Source: Saccharopolyspora spinosa NRRL 18395 (lineage in GTDB: Bacteria; Actinomycetota; Actinomycetes; Mycobacteriales; Pseudonocardiaceae). From it: 64,000 bases of DNA. Location: the NCBI RefSeq assembly GCF_000194155.1, contig NZ_GL877878.1, forward strand, positions 774,458-838,457. Direction: 5' to 3'. Each line of letters starts with the position of its first letter. The stretch's first letter is position 1. Below the pieces are notes generated by a model. That model was given only the letters and a program-made list of their open reading frames with translations, was not told the DNA's origin and did not search any database. Below are positions 17,887-26,984 of the stretch, one piece after another. Position numbers and translations under genes: made by a program.

Positions 17887-18017
17887 CCCAGTCCAGGCGG
17901 CTGCGGCTGATACTCGGTGACCAGGACTTCGTCCTCAACGCCGGCGAGGTCGTCGAATTCGACACCCGCCTCGAGGCGCGGATCACATTCCAGGAGGCTG
18001 CGCCGCCGGATTGTTGA
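17887..18017 (+). pseudogene. C-terminal cupin fragment of an XRE/cupin-type regulator
   Basis: The frame ending at 18017 reads RLRLILGDQDFVLNAGEVVEFDTR, the cupin strand pattern seen in the C-terminal sensor of XRE-family regulators (LGDQ-F-L-AGE-VEFD). The HTH half and the rest of the barrel are missing and the flanking sequence is unrelated. A decayed remnant is the simplest reading. Confidence 0.5.
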
Positions 18018-18625
18018 GGTTGCGGTCAGAATTCTCGGAGGCATCGTTTATTACGATGTCGTTCCCCCGGTTCACGGGAACCGAAGAAGCGCGCCGCAAC
18101 TTCGTGCGGTGGTTCGACGGCTACGACGGCCGTTCGAGCGTGACCCCTTGCCCTGTTGGCCTGCCCGTCCGGCGAGGACATCCTGTTGCGGTTTATATGG
18201 CACGGTGCAGCTCGCGCGTCAAGGATGTGCACTGAGGCAGGTATTACAAAGCTAAAAGTGGGCATCGTAAGACGTAAGGCGCCTATACCTCTCGATAGAA
18301 ACAATGTGGTGCACTCGCAGCGGACTGGATAGCCGCAGAGGTCGTGGCCCCGTTAGGGCCTTTTAGGGGGACCCCAGGAATCGCGTTTCCATCTACGTCC
18401 TCATAGCGATAGTCGGCTAGCACCGTGGCCCGCGTGGTGTGACTGCCGGTCGAGAGCCGGCGCAACCGCGGCTCCGCAGGGCCGGCGCTGGCGCGGCGTT
18501 TCTGCTTGTGGATCAAGGACGCTCTGCTAAAACGCGGAGCCCGCCGCCAGGCTTTCTGAACGTGGCTGCTATGCGGTCTCAGGTATCCCCGAGATCGCCT
18601 AGTGCTACAGCAGAATTGTGTCGCA
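18018..18625. other. Non-coding or decayed region with lower GC
   Basis: About 600 bp in which no frame gives a recognisable protein. A minus-strand frame ending at 18283 is open for 167 codons but changes character midway and lacks a domain. The drop in GC relative to the left flank marks the start of the accessory zone. Confidence 0.45.
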
Positions 18626-18922
18626 CTAGCTCGCCGGTCCCATGGTAATTGTGCGAACCCTATTGCGGGCCTGTCCCGCTGCATTGCTATCGTCGCTCGA
18701 GCCGACGACCTCAATGAAAGTCCTTGAATCCAAGGATAGACAGGTGACCAGCACCGCAACCCCTGATCCGTCGAGCGTACCAGCACCCCCGATGTGAGGA
18801 CCGGACGTGAAGGTGACTTGTAGGCCTGTCTCCTCGATGGCGAATTTCGCGTCTCTCAGAGCCTCTTCTTGTGACTTGGCCCTTGTATCGGAACCCACGT
18901 GTATAGCCGGAGCTTGTGCCAT
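18626..18922 (-). CDS. Small hypothetical protein (98 aa)
   Basis: 98 aa from an ATG at 18922 with a very good AAGGAGA ribosome-binding site 5 bp upstream. The chain alternates beta-like stretches (LQVTFTSGPHIG, VAVLVTCLSL, RTFIEVVGS) with an N-terminal helix (KSQEEALRDAKFAIEETG). No signal peptide or membrane helix is visible. I do not recognise the family. Codon use and GC are lower than in the flanking core genes, which fits recent acquisition. The longer ORF upstream to 19027 is unlikely. Confidence 0.6.
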   Translation of the reverse strand: MAQAPAIHVGSDTRAKSQEEALRDAKFAIEETGLQVTFTSGPHIGGAGTLDGSGVAVLVTCLSLDSRTFIEVVGSSDDSNAAGQARNRVRTITMGPAS

Positions 18923-19184
18923 GATCGTCTCCTTTTCAAATACGTCTTCCATTTGGGACACCCAAGGCGCGGGGGAACAATCCGCTGAGCTGTTAGATGC
19001 TTTGCGGAGGTGTCCTCCCACGTTCATGGTGAGGGTTCCACGACGACGGAGGCATGAACCGAGCGGGTTCAGCTCGGATTCATTCGGTTTCCACCCCTAG
19101 TAGGGCTTTGTGTGTGTCCTTAGCGCGGAGAGGAGCTGGTGTAGGCAGGGCTTCTTGATGTGTTGCTGCGTAGGAGATGAAGGA

Positions 19185-20270
19185 GTGTTAGTAGAGCCGG
19201 TGTTTCATCCGGACTCATACGGGTATCGGCCGGGTCGGTCGCCGCGGGATGCGGTGGGGACCTGCCGCAAGCGATGTTGGAAGTATGACTGGGCGATCGA
19301 CCTAGACGTCCAGAAATTCTTCGACACCGTCCCGTGGGAGCTGATCGTGAAAGCGGTGCAGCATCACACGGATCTGCCGTGGGTCCTGCTGTATGTCAAG
19401 CGGTGGCTGGCTGCGCCGATCCAGCATCCGGATGGCGCGGTGGTTCAACGAGATCGCGGGACGCCACAAGGATCGGCGATATCACCCGTGTTGGCGAACC
19501 TGTTTATGCATTATGCATTCGATGTCTGGATGGTCCGGGAATTCCCGGCTATTCCCTTCGAGCGCTTCGCCGACGATGTGATTGTGCACTGCACCAGCCA
19601 GGCTGCGATATCACCCGTGTTGGCGAACCTGTTTATGCATTATGCATTCGATGTCTGGATGGTCCGGGAATTCCCGGCTATTCCCTTCGAGCGCTTCGCC
19701 GACGATGTGATTGTGCACTGCACCAACCAGGCTCAGGCCCGGCTGGTGCTGGCCGCCATCGACGAACGCATGCATCAGGTGGGCCTGCGGCTGCATCCCG
19801 ACAAGACCCGGATTGTTTACTGCCAGGACGGCAAACGACGCGGCCAGTATGAGCACACGTCGTTTGTCTTTCTGGGCTTTGAGTTCCGGGCCCGTCGGGC
19901 GCGAAACAGGAACGGAAAGAGTTTCTCAGGGTTCCTGACCGCGATCAGCAAACAGGCCACGGCCAAGCTCAGCGCAGAGGTGCGGTCCTGGCGGCTGCAC
20001 CGTTGCACCGGGTCGACGGACACCGAGCTCGCGCGGCGGATCAACCCCAAGGTGCGAGGCTGGATGCAGTACTACGGGGTGTTCTATCGCTCCGCGATGT
20101 ATCCATTGTTGACACGCATCAACGCCTACTTGGTGCGCTGGCTACGGAAGAAATACAAACGACTGCGGAGCAAGAAAAAGGCCCTACAGTGTTGGCAGCG
20201 GATGGTCGCGCAGCGACCCCGCTTTCTTGCACATTGGGCCTGGGTTTCCTGGGTTCCGCGTGTCTGGTGA
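19185..20270 (+). pseudogene. Group II intron reverse transcriptase/maturase, 5'-truncated with internal tandem duplication
   Basis: The frame carries RT blocks from FHPDSYGYRPGRSPRDAV onward, AIDLDVQKFFDTVPW (catalytic Asp of motif A), GTPQGSAISPVLAN (motif B) and ERFADDVIVHC (motif C, FADD). A maturase X domain follows (LARRINPKVRGWMQYYGVFY). The first 100 or so residues of a normal protein, with RT motifs 0-1, are absent. Residues encoded by 19476-19604 are repeated in tandem, so motif B (partly) and FADD occur twice. The protein is therefore probably inactive, although the frame stays open to 20270. Confidence 0.8.
19476..19733 (+). repeat. Tandem duplication of 129 bp in the RT active-site region
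   Basis: Units 19476-19604 and 19605-19733 are the same apart from one visible base change near their ends (AGC versus AAC codon). 129 bp equals 43 codons, so frame is preserved. The high identity implies a recent event. Confidence 0.95.
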
Positions 20271-20282
20271 CCAAGATGGTAG

Positions 20283-20356
20283 GAGCCCGGTGAATCGAGA
20301 GATTCACGCCGGGATCTGTGGGAGCCCGGAGGTGCGATTCCTCCGGGCGACCCGAC
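20283..20356 (+). ncRNA. Group II intron domains V and VI
   Basis: 20283-20318 begins GAGCCCGG and folds as a 34-36 nt domain V (stem GCCCGGTGAATC / GATTCACGCCGGG with a GAGA tip). 20320-20356 forms the domain VI stem GCCCGGAGG / CCTCCGGGC and ends CGACCCGAC. Together they mark the intron 3' end at about 20356, immediately before the IS701 transposase remnant. Confidence 0.7.
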
Positions 20357-20786
20357 TAGTGCGGGTGCGGCCCGCCAACCGCGACATCCCCAAAGATGCC
20401 GACGGCAGCCTGCCGGAATGCTGGCTGGTAGCCGAATGGCCACCTCACGAGCCCGAACCCACCGACTACTGGATCTCCAACCTGCCCGCCGACACGCCCA
20501 TCAAGACGTTGGTGCGCCTGGCCAAGATCCGCTGGCGCATCGAACACGACTACCGCGAACTCAAAACCGGCTTCGGCCTCACCCATTTCGAAGGCCGTTC
20601 CTTCACCGGCTGGCACCGCCACGTCACCCTCGTCTCCGCAGCACACCTCTTCCTCACCGAACTCCGTTTGACAAGCCCAAAAGCATCTGGGGCGGCCTGA
20701 CCCTCTACAAGATCCTCCAAACACTCCAGGTACTCCTGGCCACCTGGACAGGCCGATGCCCCACCTGCCACCAAAAACCACCATGA
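20357..20786 (+). pseudogene. IS701-family transposase, C-terminal fragment
   Basis: The frame after the intron reads VRPANRDIPKD, ECWLVAEWP and YWISNLPADTP, then IRWRIEHDYRELKTGFGLTHFEGRSF with the conserved Glu of the DDE core, and ends LYKILQTLQVLLATW in a shifted frame. The shift lies near 20675. The N-terminal two thirds are gone. IS701 transposases are typically 400-450 aa; about 140 aa remain. Confidence 0.75.
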
Positions 20787-20804
20787 CGATCTAACAAAGC
20801 CCTA

Positions 20805-20997
20805 CTAGTGTCCTGCGCCGGAAATTCGTGAGATATATTTGTGCAGGCAGTTGAGGATCTCGTCTGCGGTCTTGGTCCAGGCGAAGGGTTTGGGGTCGGC
20901 GTTCCAGTTTGTGATCCACTCGCGGACGTCTTTTTCCAGTGCCACAACGCTTTTGTGGACGCCGCGGCGCAGGAGTTGGTCGGTGAGGAAGGCGAAC
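20805..20997 (-). pseudogene. IS630-family transposase, C-terminal fragment
   Basis: The minus strand reads FAFLTDQLLRRGVHKSVVALEKDV, REWITNWNADPKPFAWTKTADEIL and HKYISRISGAGH with a stop at 20805. This is the C-terminal segment of actinobacterial IS630 transposases (NADPKPFAWTKTADEI is diagnostic). It is cut on one side by the IS at 20998 and on the other by the IS701 end. Confidence 0.8.
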
Positions 20998-22182
20998 CTG
21001 TGGGGCTCGGAAAGTCATCGCCGCAGGTTAAGCGGCGTATCGGTATTCGTTGATGATGCCGCCGAGGACCCGCGTGCGGAGGACTTTGCGGGCGTTGATG
21101 TCGGGCATGGGGGCGGGCTGCTGGTGTGCGTTCGGTGGTAGCTGGTTGCGGGCCCTGTGGGGTCGGTGCTCGTTGTAGTGCCGCTGGTACTCGGCGAGGA
21201 CTTTTCGCGCGTGGGTCTCGTTCAAGATGAGGATTTGGTCGAGGATCTCGTCGCGCAAGGTTCTAATGATCCGCTCGCAGTGCGCGTTCATCCGCGGCGC
21301 CTGTGGAGCGCTTTTGATCACTTCTATGTCCTCGGCCTTGAGGACGGTGTCGAAGGACGGGGAGTACTTGTCGTCGCGGTCTCGTAGGAGGAAGCGCAGC
21401 GACTCGACGCGCGTGCCCAGGTTGACGGCGAGATTCCGCGCCTGTTGCACGGTCCACTCTCGGGTCGGGTGCGCGGTGACGCCGGCGATGTGCAGGCGGC
21501 GTGTGCCGTGCTCAAGGAAGGCCAGCGCGTATAGCCCCTGGCCGAGCGCGGTGTCCAAGTGGAGGAAGTCGCAGGCGATGATGGTGTGGGCTTGGGCAGT
21601 GAGGAATTCGCGCCAGGTCGGTCCGGATCGGCGTGGGGCTGGGTCGACCCCAGCGGCGCGCAAGATCTTCCACACTGTCGAGGCGGCGATCGGGTGTCCG
21701 AGCCGAGCCAGTTCGCCTTGGACTCTCCTGTGGCCCCATCGCGGGTTCTCCCGGGCCAGGCGGACGACGAGCTTTTTGAGTGTCGCCTCGGTGGGCGGGC
21801 GGCCGGTTCGCTTGCGTTGGGCGCTGTAGTCCCACTTGGCGGCGACGAACCTGCGGTGCCAGCCGAGCAGGGTTGCTGGGGTGATGGGGAAGACATGAGC
21901 CCAGCGGCGCCGCGGTATGAGTGTGGACAGCGCCGCAAACCAGAGCCGGTCTGCCGGCTCGTACCGGACGGACCCTTGGATCTGTCGGCGCAGCACCGAG
22001 TTCTCGTGCCGCAGGACGAGCAGCTCGGCATCCTTGGCCGTATCACGACGCAGGAGCACGGCCGGGACGGACAGCAACTTCCGGGTCACCTTGTACAGCA
22101 ACGACACGATCACTCGGGAATGATCCCAGTGAATGCCGAGTTGTTGTTTTCACCTGCAGCGATGACTAAACGAGCCCCACAG
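20998..22182. mobile_element. Intact insertion sequence with integrase-core (rve) transposase
   Basis: About 1.18 kb bounded by about 31-bp imperfect inverted repeats: CTGTGGGGCTCGGAAAGTC from 20998, and the complement of 22151-22182, which reads CTGTGGGGCTCGTTTAGTC. It contains one transposase gene filling the element. No target duplication is visible: the left flank is an IS630 fragment and the right flank a truncated secreted-protein gene. An adjacent deletion after insertion is likely. Confidence 0.8.
21028..22113 (-). CDS. IS transposase with integrase catalytic core (IS3/IS481-like)
   Basis: 361 aa. An N-terminal helical region (RRDTAKDAELLVLRHENSVLRRQ) is followed by an HTH_21-like segment (TEATLKKLVVRLARENPRWGHRRVQGEL). 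The DDE core has IIACDFLHLD (first Asp, about 190), LLRDRDDKYS (second Asp, about 253) and NAHCERIIRTLRDEIL (Glu, about 290). All catalytic residues are present and the frame is intact, so it may be active. Related fragments occur at 34947, 49355 and 51830, so this family has colonised the genome repeatedly. Confidence 0.88.
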   Translation of the reverse strand: MIVSLLYKVTRKLLSVPAVLLRRDTAKDAELLVLRHENSVLRRQIQGSVRYEPADRLWFAALSTLIPRRRWAHVFPITPATLLGWHRRFVAAKWDYSAQRKRTGRPPTEATLKKLVVRLARENPRWGHRRVQGELARLGHPIAASTVWKILRAAGVDPAPRRSGPTWREFLTAQAHTIIACDFLHLDTALGQGLYALAFLEHGTRRLHIAGVTAHPTREWTVQQARNLAVNLGTRVESLRFLLRDRDDKYSPSFDTVLKAEDIEVIKSAPQAPRMNAHCERIIRTLRDEILDQILILNETHARKVLAEYQRHYNEHRPHRARNQLPPNAHQQPAPMPDINARKVLRTRVLGGIINEYRYAA

Positions 22183-22723
22183 CATCGCGATTCATATTGA
22201 TCGTCAAGGTGGTTCGCGCCGTACCCTGGCCAACTATCACCTTGTTGCCATTCGAATCGTAAACATAACGTTCGATGATAAGGAATTCGCCACGACAGGC
22301 TGAGTACCGGTTCTTGAACCAGTAATTTCCCGTGTATCCACCGAGGTATGCCTGTTCGCACTCGGTGCTCGTCACATCGTCATCGACGTCAGCAAAAGGT
22401 TTTGCAATATCATTCGAATACTGACGGGAATCTGCCGTATACGTGTATTTCCCGGGGCGGCGTATTTCAGCTAGCTCTTCTTCTGACTTAGTGGTCCTAC
22501 GGGGTGGTTCGGTGGTGGTAGGAGAAACAAACGACTGTATGTCAACTAGATTTCCATCGAGTCGCGCTTTTTCGTTCTTGGGCGTAATTGGAACGCCGTG
22601 GATGATGTAGAACGATTGTTGCTCAGTTTGTTTCCCAGAGGCTGCCGCTGCTGGCGCGCAAAGCGAAATTAGTGCCAGAGTCCCGCATGTCAAAGCAAAC
22701 GCGCGCTTGCGTATTGGACGCAC
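22166..22723 (-). CDS. Secreted protein truncated by an IS (possible NucA/NucB-type nuclease N-terminal region)
   Basis: 185 aa with an evident signal peptide (RKRAFALTCGTLALISLCAPAAAASG, residues 5-30). A Thr/Pro-rich stretch follows, then a Cys-containing domain (STECEQAYLGGYTGNYWFKNRYSAC) and a beta-rich end. The last five codons lie inside the inverted repeat of the IS at 20998-22182, so the original C-terminus is lost. The YWFKNRYSAC region resembles the N-terminal part of large actinobacterial secreted proteins with a NucA/NucB nuclease domain; that is a weak inference. The gene has clearly lower GC than core genes. Confidence 0.55.
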   Translation of the reverse strand: MRPIRKRAFALTCGTLALISLCAPAAAASGKQTEQQSFYIIHGVPITPKNEKARLDGNLVDIQSFVSPTTTEPPRRTTKSEEELAEIRRPGKYTYTADSRQYSNDIAKPFADVDDDVTSTECEQAYLGGYTGNYWFKNRYSACRGEFLIIERYVYDSNGNKVIVGQGTARTTLTINMNRDAVGLV

Positions 22724-22962
22724 GAATACCTCCCTTGGTGATCACGCGAGGAGGACGCTAGCAGCCCGCTGCGACCATTTGAGGGCTTCGTTCTGTTTTT
22801 TTTAGCTCGAATGTCGCATCTTTGTGCTTTGAAGATCGATCGTTCGCTGTGATATTGAGCACTCATCTTAAGAGCGCTATTCTAGCGACTTGATCACCTA
22901 AAAATAGGGCAACGGCCCCAATCGAGTAAGATCGTTTTCTTCTCACAGAACACGACTTACAG

Positions 22963-23736
22963 GTGGAGCCGTTGCGTTACCAGTCTACTACGGGGCTTGT
23001 TGCTGACCAGATTGAGGAGTTTGTTGCCCGGATCTGGCAGATCGTCCAGTGCCGTAAAGAACAAGTGTGGCCTCCGACGGTGGGGCTGTATCGCGCGGTC
23101 ACGCTCACCCTGGTGTATGTCCGACAGAATTTAAACCAGGCGGCCGTGGGTGATCTGTTCGGCGTCAGTCAGCCGACCGTATCGCGGGTCTATCGAGGCA
23201 TACTGCCGCTGATCGGAGAGGCGTTGTGTCTGCATGTGCCAGACCTCGAGGAGGCCATTCGTGGCCGGCTCGTCCTGGTCGATGGCACCGATGTGCCGAC
23301 CGGTAACCGTGCTGGTCACGAGGACAACTACTCCGGCAAACGTCGCCGTGCTGGGCTGAACATCCAGGTCGCCGCCGATACGGAGGGAGGTCTGCTGGGA
23401 ATATCGACGCCTCTATGCGGATCCATGCACGACCGAAAGGCGTTCACCGAGTCCGGCTGGGAAGATCTTCTAGTCGAGACCTCATTCATCGGAGACCCTG
23501 CCTATCAGGGAACTCGCGCGATTACGCCTCGCAAGAAGCCGAAAGGCGGCGAACTCTCGGCGGCAGATAAGAAAAACAACAAAACGATCTCATCGCTACG
23601 ATCTGCCGTCGAGCGATGCCTCGCACATTTAAAGAATTGGAAGATACTTGCCACCGGGTACCGAGGGCGGCTCGCTGAACTCTCCAACATCATCCGCATC
23701 GTCACGGCGCTCGAATTCTATCGACTCGGCTGGTAA
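22963..23736 (+). CDS. IS5-family transposase (DDE_Tnp_4 type)
   Basis: 257 aa, GTG start at 22963. An N-terminal HTH (LNQAAVGDLFGVSQPTVSRVYRGILP, residues 52-77) precedes a DDE domain with VLVDGTDVPTGN (Asp about 108), FIGDPAYQG (Asp about 176) and SAVERCLAHLK (Glu about 222). The frame is complete. Terminal repeats could not be defined with confidence. A hairpin pairs GCAACGGC (22909) with GCCGTTGC (22968) over the start codon and could limit translation. Confidence 0.88.
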   Translation: MEPLRYQSTTGLVADQIEEFVARIWQIVQCRKEQVWPPTVGLYRAVTLTLVYVRQNLNQAAVGDLFGVSQPTVSRVYRGILPLIGEALCLHVPDLEEAIRGRLVLVDGTDVPTGNRAGHEDNYSGKRRRAGLNIQVAADTEGGLLGISTPLCGSMHDRKAFTESGWEDLLVETSFIGDPAYQGTRAITPRKKPKGGELSAADKKNNKTISSLRSAVERCLAHLKNWKILATGYRGRLAELSNIIRIVTALEFYRLGW

Positions 23737-24005
23737 CTCACGTGAATAACGCTCACAGTGTCCTTACTGCTCGCAGATCTCACGCATGCGGGCGGTTGCC
23801 ATTTAAATGACGGCTTGAATCGGGCGTGGAAGAATCGTGTTCGGTCGATGCGCACCCAAACCAAAACCGCAACAGCCTCCTGAGTTGTGGCAACGGTCCT
23901 GATCCGCGATGTCCTGCGAGGGTAGTAGGTCCAGGAGTCGTTCGGGTTTGCGGTTGCCGGCGCGGAGCGCGGGCCGGAGCCAGCCGACTGGGGAGGTAAA
24001 CGATC

Positions 24006-24677
24006 TTGGATGTCTATGAAGCGGTAACAAGCCGACGGGCGGTGCGCGGATTCACCGACGAGCCTGTGTCGAGGGAGGTGCTGGAGCGTGTGCTGTCGGC
24101 CGCGGCTTGGTCGCCGTCCGGATCGAACATCCAGCCGTGGAACATCTACGTGCTGACCGGCGCGCTGCTGGTCGAGCTCAAGACGCGCGCCGTCGAGCGC
24201 GTGGCCCACGGTGACCCCTGGGACGAGCGGGAGTTCGAGATGTACCCGCCCGCGCTGAAGTCCCCGTACGGCGACCGCCGATCCGCCTTCGGCAGGGAGC
24301 GCTACAGCGCACTCGGCATTGAGCGCGAGGACTGGGAGGCGCGCCAGCGGGCGGCCATTGCCAACTGGAACTGTTTCGGCGCGCCCGCGGCCTTGTTCTG
24401 CTACATCGACCGCGACCTTGGCCGGCCCCAGTGGGCCGACCTCGGTATGTATCTGCAGAGCGTCATGGTGCTACTGCGCGCCGAAGGGCTGCACAGTTGC
24501 CCGCAGATGGCGTGGTCGCAGGTTCGCGAGACGGTCGCGGAGGTCCTGTCACCCCCGGACGGGCTCATCCTCTTCTGTGGCATGTCGATCGGGTTCGAGG
24601 ACGTCACGGGTACGGTGAGTCACGCCCGTACGGGCCGGGCGCCGCTCAACGAGACGGTCACGTTCGTCGAGAGTTAG
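24006..24677 (+). CDS. Nitroreductase-family protein (FMN-dependent)
   Basis: 223 aa from a TTG at 24006 with a strong GGAGGTAAA upstream. MDVYEAVTSRRAVRGFTDEPVS at the N-terminus and AAAWSPSGSNIQPWNIYVLTG near 35 are the FMN-binding signatures. DLGMYLQSVMVLLRAEGLHSCPQMAW near 148 is the second conserved block. Members reduce nitro compounds, quinones or enones with NAD(P)H. The complete gene sits between an IS5 element and the damaged MFS gene. Confidence 0.9.
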   Translation: MDVYEAVTSRRAVRGFTDEPVSREVLERVLSAAAWSPSGSNIQPWNIYVLTGALLVELKTRAVERVAHGDPWDEREFEMYPPALKSPYGDRRSAFGRERYSALGIEREDWEARQRAAIANWNCFGAPAALFCYIDRDLGRPQWADLGMYLQSVMVLLRAEGLHSCPQMAWSQVRETVAEVLSPPDGLILFCGMSIGFEDVTGTVSHARTGRAPLNETVTFVES

Positions 24678-24885
24678 CTAGCTGCGACCTGTCCAAAATG
24701 CCGAGGGTTCGGGTTGTGGCACGTTGTGGGCCGCCTGGGGCTCGTCCATCAGGATCAGAACCTGCCTGATTGCGTGTGCCCTGGTGGGTGTGTCTGGGCC
24801 TAATCAAAGTAATAAGCCCTGTTCTCCCGATGCTGCCGCGAATCTCCCGAAGCGGCCGCGAAGTGACAAGTAACTCAGCGTGTCG

Positions 24886-26409
24886 TTAGTGCCGCTGAGA
24901 AGGGCACTCGACGGCACTCGTGATCAGCCTCCGTCTGGCTTTTGCGATGTGGGCGCGGCCAGTCGACGTGGGCAGGGGATCTTGGTGGGTGAGCTGCGGC
25001 CGACGGCGAGGGGCAGGGTGACGAGTACGGTAAGTGCGATTCCTGCTGCGACGACGAGCACGGCCGTGCTCTGCGACGACGAGCACGGCCGTGCTCAGGC
25101 CATCCGCCCTGGCGATCCGCAGCGCCTCTCCACCAAGGCCCTCGGTGCCGGCGTTGGCAACCAAGACGAGAACCGCGAGTCCCACGGCGGCGCCGATCCC
25201 GGCGCCGGTGGAAGCAATACCTGACGCGATGCCTTGGTCGCGGTCGGCTACACCGGTGCCTGCGGCGATGAACATCGTGGTGAACACGATGCCATCGCCG
25301 ATGCTCAGCGCGATCAGCCCGGGGATCAGTGTGACGTAGGTGCTGTCGTGCGACATCGTCAGTCCCAGGGCCAAGGCACCGATTGCCCCGATCGACAGTG
25401 CCGCAACCAGGGTGGGCCGGACGCCGAATCGTGTTGTCACCCGGCCGGCGAGGGCCGAACCGGCGACCACGATCCCGGTCGGGAGCAGGAAGCCGACACC
25501 TGTTTCCAGGGCGTCGTAGCCGTGGACGTCCTGAAGGTAGAGGGAGAGGAAGTAGAGCACCGAGCCGAAGGTCGCCATGAACAGGAACGCGATCGCGGCT
25601 GCGGTGTCGAGGCTGCGGTTAGTGAGCAGCCGCGGCGGCACGAGCGGGTAGCGACTGCGCCGCTCGATGATCACGAGCGCTCCGAGCAGGACCAGCCCCG
25701 CGGCGGCGCTGATGAGGATGACCGGCGAGCCCCAGCCGAAGTTCGGACCTTGGATGAGTGCGAACACCACCAGCGTGACGCCGAGGGTGGCGCTGAGCGC
25801 TCCCGGCAAGTCGAACTTGCCGTGGGTCTCCCGGTGCGAATCGGGCGGAATGAGCCACAGTGTCAGGAGCACGGCGGTACCGGCCAGAGGCACGTTGACG
25901 AAGAACACTGCCTCCCACCCGAGCGCATAGGTCAAGAGGCCACCGAGCAGAACACCGATTACCAGGCCTGCGGCGCCTGCGCTGCCCCACACAGCCAGAG
26001 CGCGGTTGCGTTCGCGGCCTTCAGCGAACGTGACGTTGACCAGAGCCAAAGTGGCCGGATAGACGAACGCGCCCCCGAAACCTTGCACCGCCCTGGCAAC
26101 GAGCAAGACCTCTGGCGTCGGCGCCAGCCCCCCGGCCAGCGAAGCACCGCCGTACAACACCAGCCCGAACAGGAAGACCCTGCGGCGCCCGACAAGGTCG
26201 GCGGCCCGACCACCCAGCAACAGGAACCCGGCAGAGGCCACCGCATACGCGCTGATCACTGCCTGCAGCGACTGCGGCGAGTACCCCAGTTCGCGCCCGA
26301 TCTCGGGAAGGGCCACCACCACGATGTACTGGTCGAGCGAGACGATCAGCATCGCGAACGCCAGCAGCGCCAACGTCGCGGTCTGGAGGTTCACGCGCGT
26401 CGGTGACAT
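24886..26409 (-). CDS. DHA2-type MFS drug exporter, C-terminus frameshifted
   Basis: The 507-codon frame encodes 13-14 membrane helices with motif A ([15 protein letters not shown], near residue 68), motif C ([14 protein letters not shown], near 148) and [11 protein letters not shown], typical of the 14-helix DHA2 proton antiporters. At 25047-25096 a 25-bp tandem duplication shifts the frame inside the last helix (TAVLVVA). Removing one copy restores [20 protein letters not shown] and a stop near 24919. The present product ends in an arginine-rich tail and is probably impaired. A divergent TetR pseudogene was its likely regulator. Confidence 0.85.
   Translation of the reverse strand: MSPTRVNLQTATLALLAFAMLIVSLDQYIVVVALPEIGRELGYSPQSLQAVISAYAVASAGFLLLGGRAADLVGRRRVFLFGLVLYGGASLAGGLAPTPEVLLVARAVQGFGGAFVYPATLALVNVTFAEGRERNRALAVWGSAGAAGLVIGVLLGGLLTYALGWEAVFFVNVPLAGTAVLLTLWLIPPDSHRETHGKFDLPGALSATLGVTLVVFALIQGPNFGWGSPVILISAAAGLVLLGALVIIERRSRYPLVPPRLLTNRSLDTAAAIAFLFMATFGSVLYFLSLYLQDVHGYDALETGVGFLLPTGIVVAGSALAGRVTTRFGVRPTLVAALSIGAIGALALGLTMSHDSTYVTLIPGLIALSIGDGIVFTTMFIAAGTGVADRDQGIASGIASTGAGIGAAVGLAVLVLVANAGTEGLGGEALRIARADGLSTAVLVVAEHGRARRRSRNRTYRTRHPAPRRRPQLTHQDPLPTSTGRAHIAKARRRLITSAVECPSQRH
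25047..25096. repeat. 25-bp tandem duplication causing a frameshift
   Basis: TGCGACGACGAGCACGGCCG plus five bases occurs twice in direct succession (25047-25071 and 25072-25096), identical in both copies. 25 is not a multiple of three, so it shifts the exporter reading frame. Confidence 0.95.
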
Positions 26410-26447
26410 ACCGATGGTCCCACGACGCCGAGCGCGGACATCTTCCT

Positions 26448-26930
26448 CATCCCATCACGCTAAACACGCTGGACCAGGCCCGCACGGGACCGTGGACGAT
26501 GTCGCGCGTTTGGCGGGCGTCGGCAAGGGCACTGTGTATCTGTACTCGCCGAGTGAGAGGGAACTCTTCGGCAGCGTTCCCACCCGCGAGTCAGCCCGTA
26601 CGCTGGTGAAAGCCGATTTAGCCGAGGTCCGATTGCACCGGTCGATACGTTGGTCGTTCCTGCAGATCATTCGCCGACCTCTGTCCAGGGCGTTTGCCGC
26701 TCGCGACTATGACGTCCAGGGTGAACTCATGACGGCGAGCGAGGCCAGGGCGCAGTTCGCTGCAGGAAAGATCGGAATGACGGCACGCTATTTGGCGCAG
26801 GGTGCGCTGGGCTTTCGAACCCGTGGCCGAGCCGCCGCCGCGGACGCTGCGGGATGCGGCAAACGAACTCACCGATCTGCGCGAGCAGCGGGCGGCGGAA
26901 CTGGCCGATGCGCTGCCCGGAGAAGACATC
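26448..26930 (+). pseudogene. TetR-family regulator, decayed
   Basis: In one frame: VDDVARLAGVGKGTVYLYSPSERELFG (HTH), AEVRLHRSIRWSFLQIIRRPLSRAFAARDYDV and EARAQFAAGKIGMTARYLAQ. After a shift near 26800: FEPVAEPPPRTLRDAANELTDLREQRAAELADAL, a typical TetR C-terminal end. The N-terminal helix is missing and the middle contains a deletion. It is divergent from the damaged MFS exporter, so it was probably its repressor. Confidence 0.7.
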
Positions 26931-26984
26931 CGAGGGTTACGATCAGCGAGATACAAAGGGGCAGATGCCAGGGCGCAGGTCAAG

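Larger units (their letters stand above)
19101..20804. mobile_element. IS701-like element shell containing a group II intron remnant
   Basis: The ends TAGGGCTTTG (19101) and CAAAGCCCTA (20795-20804) are perfect 10-bp inverted repeats, and each is flanked outside by CTAG. A CTAG duplication fits the YTAR target preference known for IS701-family elements. Inside are a 5'-truncated group II intron reverse transcriptase and then the C-terminal part of an IS701-type transposase. The transposase N-terminus and the intron 5' end are missing, so a deletion removed the middle while both IS ends were kept. Confidence 0.6.

Noticed and set aside
18283..18786. Minus-strand ORF of 167 codons
   Set aside because: It overlaps the better-supported 98-aa gene and shows no consistent composition, start or domain.
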